5,478 bases of DNA from IDS-8 sp964424805. GTDB taxonomy: Bacteria; Pseudomonadota; Gammaproteobacteria; Steroidobacterales; Woeseiaceae. The stretch lies in the NCBI GenBank assembly GCA_964424805.1, contig CAYRKH010000137.1:1-5478 (forward strand). Reading direction: 5' to 3'. The notes under the pieces were generated by a model. That model saw only the letters and a program-made list of their open reading frames with translations. It ran no database searches and was not told the origin of the DNA. The translations under genes were made by a program, and so were the position numbers. Shown piece after piece: positions 1 through 5,157 of this stretch (position 1 is its first letter; each line of letters opens with the position of its first letter).

Positions 1-604
1 AGAACCAGCCGGCCATTGCCGAGCCGAACAGGGCGACGCCGATCAGGCCGGTCCAGCCGAGCACGCGCCGTGCCCGCCCGCGCGCATCCTCCGTTCCTTC
101 GCTGCGGATGATCTCGCCTATCCCCAGCGCTTCGCTCAGGTTGTCGACCACGATAGCGAGCGCGATCACCACGCCCAGCCCCGGCTGGATCGCGGCACCG
201 ACGCCGATGCTCAAGCCCTCTATCAGCTCCTCGGCGCTGGTGCCGCCGGCCAGCACCGTCACCTCGCCGCCGTGCGGGCGGCGCCATTGGTAGAACCGTT
301 CAACCTGCGGGCGCTGCTCCGCGTCCTCGCCGGCGAGCTGCCCGCGGTGGACGAAGAGATCGAAGGCGTAAACGGCGGCGAAGCCCAGCGCGAAGCCGCC
401 GACCGCGTGCGCCAGGGAGCCCAGCTCGCGGGCCTGCGGGAGCATCTCGAAGCAGATCGTCGCCAGCAGCACGCCGCTCGCGAAACCGAGCACGCACGAC
501 ATGAACATCGTGGACGGCGTGCGCCACAGCGCCAGCAGCCCGCCCGCCGGCGAGGCCAGGGCCGCGGCGCCGGCAATCACTGCCACCGTGAGGAAATCAC
601 CCAT
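1..604 (-). CDS. ZIP-family divalent metal transporter, partial (C-terminus outside window)
   Basis: This is an inner-membrane protein, probably a ZIP-type transporter of zinc, iron or manganese. It starts at the ATG at 604; 201 residues are visible and the end is cut by the window edge. Hydrophobic segments lie near residues 5-27, 33-56, 65-86, 122-142, 143-163 and 183-201. The second ends in FEMLPQA, like the end of TM2 in many ZIPs. A soluble, charged loop (88-118) separates TM3 from TM4, as in the family. TM4 carries EELIEGLSIG (125-134) and TM5 carries DNLSEALGIG (154-163). Both keep the H/QxxxE spacing of ZIP metal ligands, but the usual histidine or glutamine is replaced by Glu or Asp. 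Another in-frame ATG at 649 would add 15 polar residues; 604 is preferred because the membrane segment begins right after it, although neither start has a clear Shine-Dalgarno. The gene lies 103 nt after hda, so it may be co-transcribed or have its own promoter. The metal is unknown, and a non-transporting relative is possible. Confidence 0.78.
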   Translation of the reverse strand, partial: MGDFLTVAVIAGAAALASPAGGLLALWRTPSTMFMSCVLGFASGVLLATICFEMLPQARELGSLAHAVGGFALGFAAVYAFDLFVHRGQLAGEDAEQRPQVERFYQWRRPHGGEVTVLAGGTSAEELIEGLSIGVGAAIQPGLGVVIALAIVVDNLSEALGIGEIIRSEGTEDARGRARRVLGWTGLIGVALFGSAMAGWF

Positions 605-671
605 GGCCTGGCGGTGTGCGCGGCAAGCCGCACATGACGGTCTCCCCATCGGGCGATGCGACGCCCAGTAT

Positions 672-685
672 CCCGCGGCCGCGGG
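672..685. repeat. 14-nt perfect palindrome between hda and the ZIP gene
   Basis: CCCGCGGCCGCGGG is identical to its own reverse complement and sits in the 103-nt gap between hda and the ZIP start. On the minus strand a T-run (about 696-702) comes before the palindrome rather than after it, so the order is wrong for an intrinsic terminator of hda. It could be a protein-binding site or a chance result of high GC content. Confidence 0.35.
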
Positions 686-707
686 CGGAAGTCAGGAAAA
701 AAACGCG

Positions 708-1397
708 CTAGGGCCGCCGGGCCAGGACGTCGCGGACGAAGGGAATGGTGAGGCGGCGCTGGGCCTGCAGGGAATGGTGGTCGAGGCGGTCCAGCAGCGT
801 GTAGAGGCTCGCCATGTCGCGGGCCGTTCGGCGGAGGAGGTACTCGGCGGTGTCGCCGGGGAGCTCGATGCCGCGGAGGGCGGCGCGGAGCCTGAGGGCC
901 TCGACGCGGTCGGCTTCGGCGAGGGGGGCCACGCGGAAGGCGGGCAGTTTCGCGAGCCGGCTTGCGAGGTCCGGGAGCGCAAAACCGCCGTTGCGGGGCG
1001 CCTCGGACGCAGCGGCAATGAGGAGGCCGCCGCAGTCGGCGAGCTGGTTGCACAGGTCGAAAAGTGCCAGCTCCCAGGCTTCGAGGCCCGCTACCGTGCC
1101 AATGTCGTCGAGGCAGACGAGTCGCCGGTGGGCGAGCCCGTCGAGGACGGACGACTCGCCCGCCCCGAAGGCCTTCAACGGCAGGTACACGGCGCCGGTG
1201 CCGGCGCGCGCGCAGGTGGCCTGCAGGAGATGGCTCTTGCCGGTCGCCGGGGCGCCGCGCAGCCACGCGCCGCCGCCCTCCCCCGTGTCGGCGAGCTGCT
1301 TCAGCCAGGCGACCAGCGTATCGTTCCCGCGGCTCAGGAAGCTGTCGAAGACAGCGTGGTCGCCGAGCTTGAGCGGCAGCGCGAGCTGGGCGTTCAT
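708..1397 (-). CDS. hda: Hda, DnaA-homologous regulatory inactivator of replication initiation
   Basis: Hda is an AAA+ protein. Bound to the DNA-loaded sliding clamp, it stimulates ATP hydrolysis by DnaA (RIDA) and so prevents re-initiation. The 229-residue product has the usual family length and lacks the DnaA DNA-binding domain. Residues 4-9, QLALPL, form the clamp-binding motif, which fixes the start at the ATG at 1397. Walker A is GAPATGKS (48-55) and Walker B is LVCLDDIG (93-100). The box VII sequence DLASRL (143-148) carries the expected arginine finger R147. The sensor II region is TARDMASLYTLLDRLD (191-206), and the C-terminal AQRRLTIPFVRDVL closely resembles E. coli Hda. The start lies 10 nt after the upstream stop. 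Its only purine-rich stretch, AAGGG, touches the ATG, too close for a normal Shine-Dalgarno, so translation may be coupled to the phosphatidyltransferase gene. DnaA itself is excluded by length and by the clamp motif. Confidence 0.95.
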   Translation of the reverse strand: MNAQLALPLKLGDHAVFDSFLSRGNDTLVAWLKQLADTGEGGGAWLRGAPATGKSHLLQATCARAGTGAVYLPLKAFGAGESSVLDGLAHRRLVCLDDIGTVAGLEAWELALFDLCNQLADCGGLLIAAASEAPRNGGFALPDLASRLAKLPAFRVAPLAEADRVEALRLRAALRGIELPGDTAEYLLRRTARDMASLYTLLDRLDHHSLQAQRRLTIPFVRDVLARRP

Positions 1398-1407
1398 CCC
1401 TTCGGCG

Positions 1408-1956
1408 TCAGGCCGCCCGGCCCTGGGCGCGCCGCGTCCACGACCAGACGTAGTCGATGCCGCTCACCACGACGGTCACCAGCACGCCGGCGCCGAGGAT
1501 GGTGGTGCTGATCTCCGGCGGCCAGTCGTAGGCGGCGCGGCTCAGCACGAACAGCACGTAAAGGAGCTCGAGCGCGGTGTTCAGCTTGCTGACGCGCGTC
1601 GGCTCGCCCTCGACCGGGCCGACGATGAAGTTGTAGGCCGCCGCCCCGCCGACGATGATCACGTCCCGCAGTACCACCACCGCGGCCAGCCACACCGGTA
1701 CGTGCCCGGTGTAGACGAGCGTGATGAACGCGCCGGCGACCAGCAGTTTGTCCGCTACGGGGTCCAGCAGGGCGCCGAGCCGGGTATGCCAGTCGAAGCG
1801 CTTGGCGAGGTAGCCATCGACGCCGTCCGAGAAGCCGGCGACGAAGAACAGGACGATCGCCGGCTCGAAGCGGCCCTCCACCATCAGCCACAGGATCGGC
1901 GCGACCAGCACGATGCGCATAATCGAAATGGCATTAGGTAACCAGCGTAACGTCAT
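1408..1956 (-). CDS. CDP-alcohol phosphatidyltransferase (PgsA-like)
   Basis: This inner-membrane enzyme of 182 residues transfers a phosphatidyl group from CDP-diacylglycerol to an alcohol. The family signature is complete: D44xxD47G48xxA51K52 (x)8 G61xxxD65xxxD69, in SDGVDGYLAK and GALLDPVAD. These aspartates bind Mg2+ or Mn2+ and the CDP substrate in the known family. The usual AR is AK here. Hydrophobic segments lie near residues 7-27, 31-43, 70-84, 86-112, 127-142 and 150-171. SKLNT (123-127) matches the conserved Lys-Thr region of PgsA proteins. The length equals E. coli PgsA (182), so phosphatidylglycerophosphate synthase is the best guess. A cardiolipin synthase of the CAP type or another alcohol specificity cannot be excluded, because in E. 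coli the canonical pgsA sits next to uvrC. The ATG at 1956 lies 26 nt after the DUF2066 stop, with only a weak GAG as ribosome site. Confidence 0.88.
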   Translation of the reverse strand: MTLRWLPNAISIMRIVLVAPILWLMVEGRFEPAIVLFFVAGFSDGVDGYLAKRFDWHTRLGALLDPVADKLLVAGAFITLVYTGHVPVWLAAVVVLRDVIIVGGAAAYNFIVGPVEGEPTRVSKLNTALELLYVLFVLSRAAYDWPPEISTTILGAGVLVTVVVSGIDYVWSWTRRAQGRAA

Positions 1957-1982
1957 GTTTTAACTCGCTATCGAGGGGCTCC

Positions 1983-3089
1983 TCAGGGGCGGTACCGGAA
2001 CTCGAGCGCCCCCAACCCTGGAACCGCGCCGGGCCGTCCGAACGGGTCCACCGGTTCCAGCCGGCCGCTCGTTTCGAGCACGCGCCTTAGCCGTTCCGCG
2101 CCGCCGTGCGCGCGCACGCGGTAGCGCATACTGTCGCCCGTCACGCGGTCGATGGCGAGCGTGTCGATCACGTCGAGGCTCTCCATGTAACTCTGCACCG
2201 CACCGTAGGCGGCCACGGAATTGATGCCCGAGATGGTCAGCTCGAAGGTATCGAGCGGCTCGTTGCCGGCGATCGCGAACTGCGATGCCAGGGTATTGGC
2301 CAGCAGGTGGATCACTTCTTCGGGCTGCCCGGTCCACTGCTGCTGGTCGCCCCCGAAATACCAGGACCACCGGTTGCGGTCGAGCGCCTCCGGCCGGATC
2401 CGCCCGACGAGGACCGAGTTGGCGCCGTAGCGCTTCGAAGCCAGCAGCAGGCGGTCGTCGAAACCGCCCCAGACGTCGCTGAAGCTGACGTTCTGCAGGT
2501 CCGCGGCGTCGAGCAGCGGGAAGGCGATCGGTATGCCGCGGCGCTGCGCCGCCTCGGCCACGTGCTCGCGCAGCAGCCGTTTGCGCTCGCGCAGCGGCGT
2601 CGGCTCCGCCGTGTCGCCGTCGCCGGCCGCGACGATCTCGCGATCGCCCTGTCCCCAGTCGACCGCGAGCCACACCAGCGTCAGCGGGCGGTCGTTGCTC
2701 CAGATGGTGACGTTCGCGGCGCGCAGCGCGCGCTCGAGCGCGGGCCCGTCGAAGGTGACGGAAAGGCCCGGCTCTTCCCCGGTGTGGAACTGCATCCGCA
2801 GCACGTAACGGTCCGGATCGGGAAACAGCGCCGCAATCTCCGGCGACTGCAGCGGCTCCTCGAGGCCTGTGATGCGGGAAAGCACCTGCGAGAGCGCTTC
2901 CGTGTACGCCTCCTGCCGGTGCGCCGCGTCATCCCGCACGAGCGGCGCTTTCGCCGTGTACAGGGACCCGACCTCGACAGCGGCCGCCGGCAGGGCCGCG
3001 ACAAAGGTGGTAAATCCAATTATAATCAATGCACAACAGCGAATACTGCAGGCGGCTTGTAATATAGTATTCATGTGCTCCCGGAGCAT
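1983..3089 (-). CDS. Secreted DUF2066-family protein of unknown function
   Basis: I recognise this as a DUF2066 protein from its sequence style and its place opposite purM; in Pseudomonas the equivalent gene also lies between purM and hda. The function is not known. With the start at 3089 it has 368 residues. The N-terminus is a typical Sec signal peptide: one or two arginines, a hydrophobic core CCALIIIGFTTFVAAL, then PAAA followed by VEVGSLY, giving a likely cut after AAA. There is no lipobox. The mature protein begins with EVGSLYTAKAPL and a segment rich in EALSQVLSRITG, characteristic of this family, and has no other membrane segment, so a periplasmic site is likely. Two starts compete. 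ATG 3089 has AAGGGG five nt upstream. ATG 3074 (363 residues) has GGGAG only three nt upstream, inside an inverted repeat. The open frame continues to 3203, but that extension is polar and would bury the signal peptide. It is the first gene of the leftward series. Confidence 0.85.
   Translation of the reverse strand: MLREHMNTILQAACSIRCCALIIIGFTTFVAALPAAAVEVGSLYTAKAPLVRDDAAHRQEAYTEALSQVLSRITGLEEPLQSPEIAALFPDPDRYVLRMQFHTGEEPGLSVTFDGPALERALRAANVTIWSNDRPLTLVWLAVDWGQGDREIVAAGDGDTAEPTPLRERKRLLREHVAEAAQRRGIPIAFPLLDAADLQNVSFSDVWGGFDDRLLLASKRYGANSVLVGRIRPEALDRNRWSWYFGGDQQQWTGQPEEVIHLLANTLASQFAIAGNEPLDTFELTISGINSVAAYGAVQSYMESLDVIDTLAIDRVTGDSMRYRVRAHGGAERLRRVLETSGRLEPVDPFGRPGAVPGLGALEFRYRP
2998..3026 (+). 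promoter_or_regulatory. Candidate sigma70 promoter for purM inside the DUF2066 signal-peptide codons
   Basis: GCGACA (2998-3003, 4 of 6 to TTGACA), a 17-nt spacer and a perfect TATAAT (3021-3026) lie on the plus strand, in an AT-rich patch of otherwise GC-rich DNA. Transcription would start near 3033 and give purM a leader of about 190 nt. The AT-richness may instead come from Ile codons of the signal peptide on the other strand. Confidence 0.4.
3076..3088. repeat. Inverted repeat between the two candidate DUF2066 starts
   Basis: TGCTCC and GGAGCA are perfect 6-nt arms around one central base. On the minus strand the repeat runs from the second base of ATG 3089 to two bases before ATG 3074, and it contains the GGGAG ribosome site of the latter. 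If folded in mRNA it would cover that site. It could also be an operator for a dimeric regulator, since it lies between the divergent genes. Confidence 0.45.
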
Positions 3090-3094
3090 CGTCG

Positions 3095-3171
3095 CCCCTT
3101 CTGCCGGGGTCAGAGCTGACAGATGTTCTGTCCTTTGCTGCCGGGGTGCAATCCCGGAGCAGGAACGGCAG
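3095..3171 (+). promoter_or_regulatory. Structured intergenic region, possible purM leader RNA
   Basis: Several inverted repeats follow one another. CCCC (3095-3098) can pair with GGGG (3106-3109). GTCAG (3109-3113) can pair with CTGAC (3116-3120). CTGCCG (3138-3143) can pair with CGGCAG (3166-3171), enclosing GGG (3144-3146) with CCC (3153-3155). CTGC (3138-3141) can instead pair with GCAG (3160-3163). The 10-mer CTGCCGGGGT occurs twice (3101-3110 and 3138-3147), so either copy could pair with CGGCAG. This suggests alternative folds, but no known riboswitch class is recognised with confidence. Confidence 0.3.
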
Positions 3172-3187
3172 ACAAGAGCCGCGCTGC

Positions 3188-3194
3188 TATTATA
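3188..3194. promoter_or_regulatory. Two-faced -10-like element between DUF2066 and purM
   Basis: The plus strand reads TATTAT (3188-3193, 5 of 6 to TATAAT) and the minus strand reads TATAAT exactly (3194 to 3189). Plus-strand use would start transcription about 25 nt before the purM ATG; minus-strand use would give DUF2066 a leader of about 95 nt. Neither side has a convincing -35 at 17 nt (ACGGCA on plus, CGGGAG on minus), so an activator or weak use is implied. Confidence 0.35.
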
Positions 3195-3224
3195 TCGCGC
3201 CACTCCGTTCGCTCCCGGAACCGC

Positions 3225-4262
3225 ATGAGCAATAAATCACTCACGTACAAAGATGCCGGCGTCGACATCGACGCCGGGAACCGCCTGGTCGATCGCATCC
3301 GCCCGCTCGTGGCCCGAACGGCCCGGCCCGAGGTGCTCGCCGGCATCGGCGGCTTCGGCGGGCTGTTCGCGCTGCCCGAAGGGCGCTACCGCGAGCCGGT
3401 GCTCGTCGCCGGCACCGACGGCGTGGGGACCAAGCTCAAGCTGGCGCAGCAGGTCGGGCGTCACGACACCATCGGCATCGACCTCGTCGCCATGTGCGTG
3501 AACGACGTCGTCGTGCAGGGCGCCGAGCCGCTGTTCTTCCTCGACTATTTCGCCTGCGGGCGGCTGGACGTGGACGTTGCCGCCGCCGTCGTCGGCGGCA
3601 TTGCGCGCGGCTGCGAGCTCGCCGGCGCGGCGCTGATCGGCGGCGAAACCGCCGAGATGCCGGACATGTACGCCATCGGCGAATACGATCTCGCGGGTTT
3701 CTGCGTCGGCGCCGTCGAGAGACGCGATCTCGTCGACGGCCGGGACATCGCCGCCGGCGACGTCGTCATCGGCCTCGCCTCCAGCGGGCCGCACTCCAAC
3801 GGCTACTCGCTGATCCGCCGGGTGCTCGAGCGCGCCGAGCAGGCCGGCGGACCCTCGCCGCCCGCTATCGAGGGCACGCCGGCAGCCGAGCGGCTGCTCC
3901 AGCCGACCCGCATCTACGTGAAGCCCCTGCTCGCCCTGATGCAGCGGGTGACGGTCAAGGGCATGGCCCACGTCACCGGGGGCGGTATTACGGAGAACCT
4001 GCCGCGGATGCTGCCGGACGGCGTGCACGCGGAGATAGACGTCAACAGCTGGCAGCAGGGCGCGGTATTCGACTGGCTCGCTTCAACCGGGCATATCGCC
4101 GCCGACGAGATGCGGCGCACGTTCAACTGCGGCGTCGGCATGGCGGTGGTCGTGAGCGCCGGCGACGCACAGCGCGCGCTCGACGAACTGGAAGCACTGG
4201 GCGAACGCGCCTGGCGGCTGGGCCGGATCGTGCCCGGCGCGGGCGGAGTGCACTACGTTTGA
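3225..4262 (+). CDS. purM: Phosphoribosylformylglycinamidine cyclo-ligase (AIR synthetase)
   Basis: PurM converts FGAM and ATP to aminoimidazole ribonucleotide, ADP and phosphate: the fifth step of purine synthesis, in the cytoplasm. From ATG 3225 the product has 345 residues, the same length as E. coli PurM. The N-terminal half has the family hallmark GTDGVGTKLKLA (63-74), then GIDLVAMCVNDVVVQGAEPL (84-103) and IGGETAEMP (138-146). The C-terminal domain has SSGPHSNGYSL (186-196), HVTGGGITENLPRML (249-263) and FNCGVGM (300-306). All are intact, so the enzyme should be active. The frame is open back to 3123, but those 34 residues are absent from the family and overlap the divergent control region. 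A weak GGA lies 5 nt before the chosen ATG. The stop overlaps the purN start, so the two are translationally linked. No PurR-type operator is evident upstream. Confidence 0.97.
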   Translation: MSNKSLTYKDAGVDIDAGNRLVDRIRPLVARTARPEVLAGIGGFGGLFALPEGRYREPVLVAGTDGVGTKLKLAQQVGRHDTIGIDLVAMCVNDVVVQGAEPLFFLDYFACGRLDVDVAAAVVGGIARGCELAGAALIGGETAEMPDMYAIGEYDLAGFCVGAVERRDLVDGRDIAAGDVVIGLASSGPHSNGYSLIRRVLERAEQAGGPSPPAIEGTPAAERLLQPTRIYVKPLLALMQRVTVKGMAHVTGGGITENLPRMLPDGVHAEIDVNSWQQGAVFDWLASTGHIAADEMRRTFNCGVGMAVVVSAGDAQRALDELEALGERAWRLGRIVPGAGGVHYV

Positions 4263-4909
4263 ACACACCCGTTACGGCGGCGGTGCTCGTCTCCGGGGGC
4301 GGCACCAACCTCCAGGCTTTCATCGACGCGGCGCGCGACGGCCGGCTGGACCTGGAGCTCCGCGCGGTCGTCAGCGACAACCCGGACGCGAAAGGATTGC
4401 AGCGGGCGCGGCTTGCAGGACTGCCCGCGGAGTGCGTGCCCCGCGCGGATCATGCCGACGCGCCGGCGTTCGAGGAGGCGCTCGCGAACCGGCTGGCCCG
4501 CTACCGGCCGGACCTGCTGATCCTCGCGGGATTCATGCGCATCCTGAGCGGCGCGTTCGTCGCCCGCTACGAGGGCCGCATCCTGAATATCCACCCGTCG
4601 CTCCTGCCGCGCTTTCGGGGACTGAACACGCACCAGCGCGCCATCGACGCCGGCGACCGGTGGCACGGCTGCACCGTGCACTTCGTGACCGAGCGCCTGG
4701 ACGGCGGACCCCGCATCGCCCAGGCCCGGGTACCGGTGCTGCCGGGCGACACCGCCGCGACGCTCGCCGCGCGCGTGCTCGAGCAGGAACACCGGATCTA
4801 CCCGTGGGCCGCCGGCCTCGTGGCCGCGGGCCGGGTCCGCTACGCCGACGGCGCCGCCTGGTACGACGGCGAGCCCCTGCAAGACCCCCTGCCATTCCCC
4901 CCCGCGTAG
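4259..4909 (+). CDS. purN: Phosphoribosylglycinamide formyltransferase
   Basis: PurN transfers a formyl group from 10-formyltetrahydrofolate to GAR, the third step of purine synthesis. The product has 216 residues if started at TTG 4259, which overlaps the purM stop as TTGA. This start is chosen because VLVSGGGTNLQAF (9-21) aligns with the normal N-terminal strand and phosphate-binding loop, and no ATG or GTG lies just upstream. The catalytic residues match E. coli N106, H108 and D144 with an offset of four: N110 and H112 in RILNIHPSLLPRF (107-119), and D148 in ERLDGGP (145-151). LILAGFMRILS (87-97) is also typical. GGCGGAG lies 10 nt before the TTG, so re-initiation by ribosomes ending purM is likely. 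The TAG stop (4907-4909) is part of the first REP element, and the extreme C-terminus (LPFPPA) is encoded right against the repeat array. Confidence 0.96.
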   Translation: MNTPVTAAVLVSGGGTNLQAFIDAARDGRLDLELRAVVSDNPDAKGLQRARLAGLPAECVPRADHADAPAFEEALANRLARYRPDLLILAGFMRILSGAFVARYEGRILNIHPSLLPRFRGLNTHQRAIDAGDRWHGCTVHFVTERLDGGPRIAQARVPVLPGDTAATLAARVLEQEHRIYPWAAGLVAAGRVRYADGAAWYDGEPLQDPLPFPPA

Positions 4910-4974
4910 GAGCGCGCATTGCGCGCGAGGCTGAAGCGGTGGACGGTGGCATCGCGCGCGATGCGCGCTCCTAC
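4906..4974. repeat. BIME pair 1 (REP copies 1 and 2)
   Basis: Copy 1 (4906-4928, plus) and copy 2 (4952-4974, minus) are inverted and 22 of 23 identical, around a 23-nt spacer (4929-4951). Both heads are GTAG. The single difference (T4920 opposite G4960) is a G-U pair in the plus-strand RNA. Copy 1 contains the purN stop codon. Confidence 0.9.
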
Positions 4975-4992
4975 GCGGCCGGGGGATCGCCT

Positions 4993-5062
4993 GTGGGATG
5001 CGCGCATTGCGCGCGAGGCTGAAGCGGTGGACGGTGGCATCGCGCGCGGTGCGCGCTCCTAC
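4993..5062. repeat. BIME pair 2 (REP copies 3 and 4)
   Basis: Copy 3 (4993-5016, plus, head GTGG with an extra T at 4999) and copy 4 (5040-5062, minus, head GTAG) flank a spacer identical to that of pair 1 (5017-5039). Apart from the extra T, the three differences between arms (4995/5060, 5007/5049, 5008/5048) are all G-U pairs in plus-strand RNA. Confidence 0.88.
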
Positions 5063-5080
5063 GGGGCCGGGGGATCGCCT

Positions 5081-5142
5081 GTGGGAGCGCGCATTGCGCG
5101 CGATGCTGGGATCGCCTGTTGGGATGCGCGCATTTCGCGCGG
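5081..5142 (+). repeat. Two unpaired REP copies (copies 5 and 6)
   Basis: Copy 5 (5081-5103) is a good plus-oriented REP. Copy 6 (5118-5142) is degenerate, with TTT in the loop region and an altered GTTGGG head. Neither has the standard spacer or an inverted partner. The short linkers after each still end in GGGATCGCCT, so the missing half-units look like deletions or partial copying of the 88-bp unit. Confidence 0.8.
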
Positions 5143-5157
5143 GGTCGGGGATCGCCT

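Noticed and set aside
690..712. Intrinsic terminator after hda (T-run on the minus strand)
   Set aside because: The only stem before the T-run is about 4 bp (GGCC/GGCC) and is not adjacent to it; the strong palindrome lies after the T-run.
501..1511. Long plus-strand frame opposite hda and the ZIP gene (also 814-1941)
   Set aside because: Arg/Ala/Gly-rich shadow of the genes on the other strand. Hda motifs fully account for the region.
2106..3062. Long plus-strand frame opposite DUF2066
   Set aside because: No recognisable domain or signal. It mirrors the DUF2066 gene, which has a signal peptide and a ribosome site.
3138..3180. Cobalamin riboswitch upstream of purM
   Set aside because: Only a short part (GGTGCAA and the following CCGGAGC) resembles the core. 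The B12 box and the GGGAA segment are missing, and purM is not a usual target.
3123..3224. N-terminal extension of PurM by 34 residues
   Set aside because: No family member I know has it, the ATG at 3225 gives exactly the E. coli length, and the extension overlaps the divergent control region.
3237..4028. Minus-strand frame of 263 residues opposite purM
   Set aside because: Composition typical of an antisense shadow in GC-rich DNA; PurM is certain on the plus strand.
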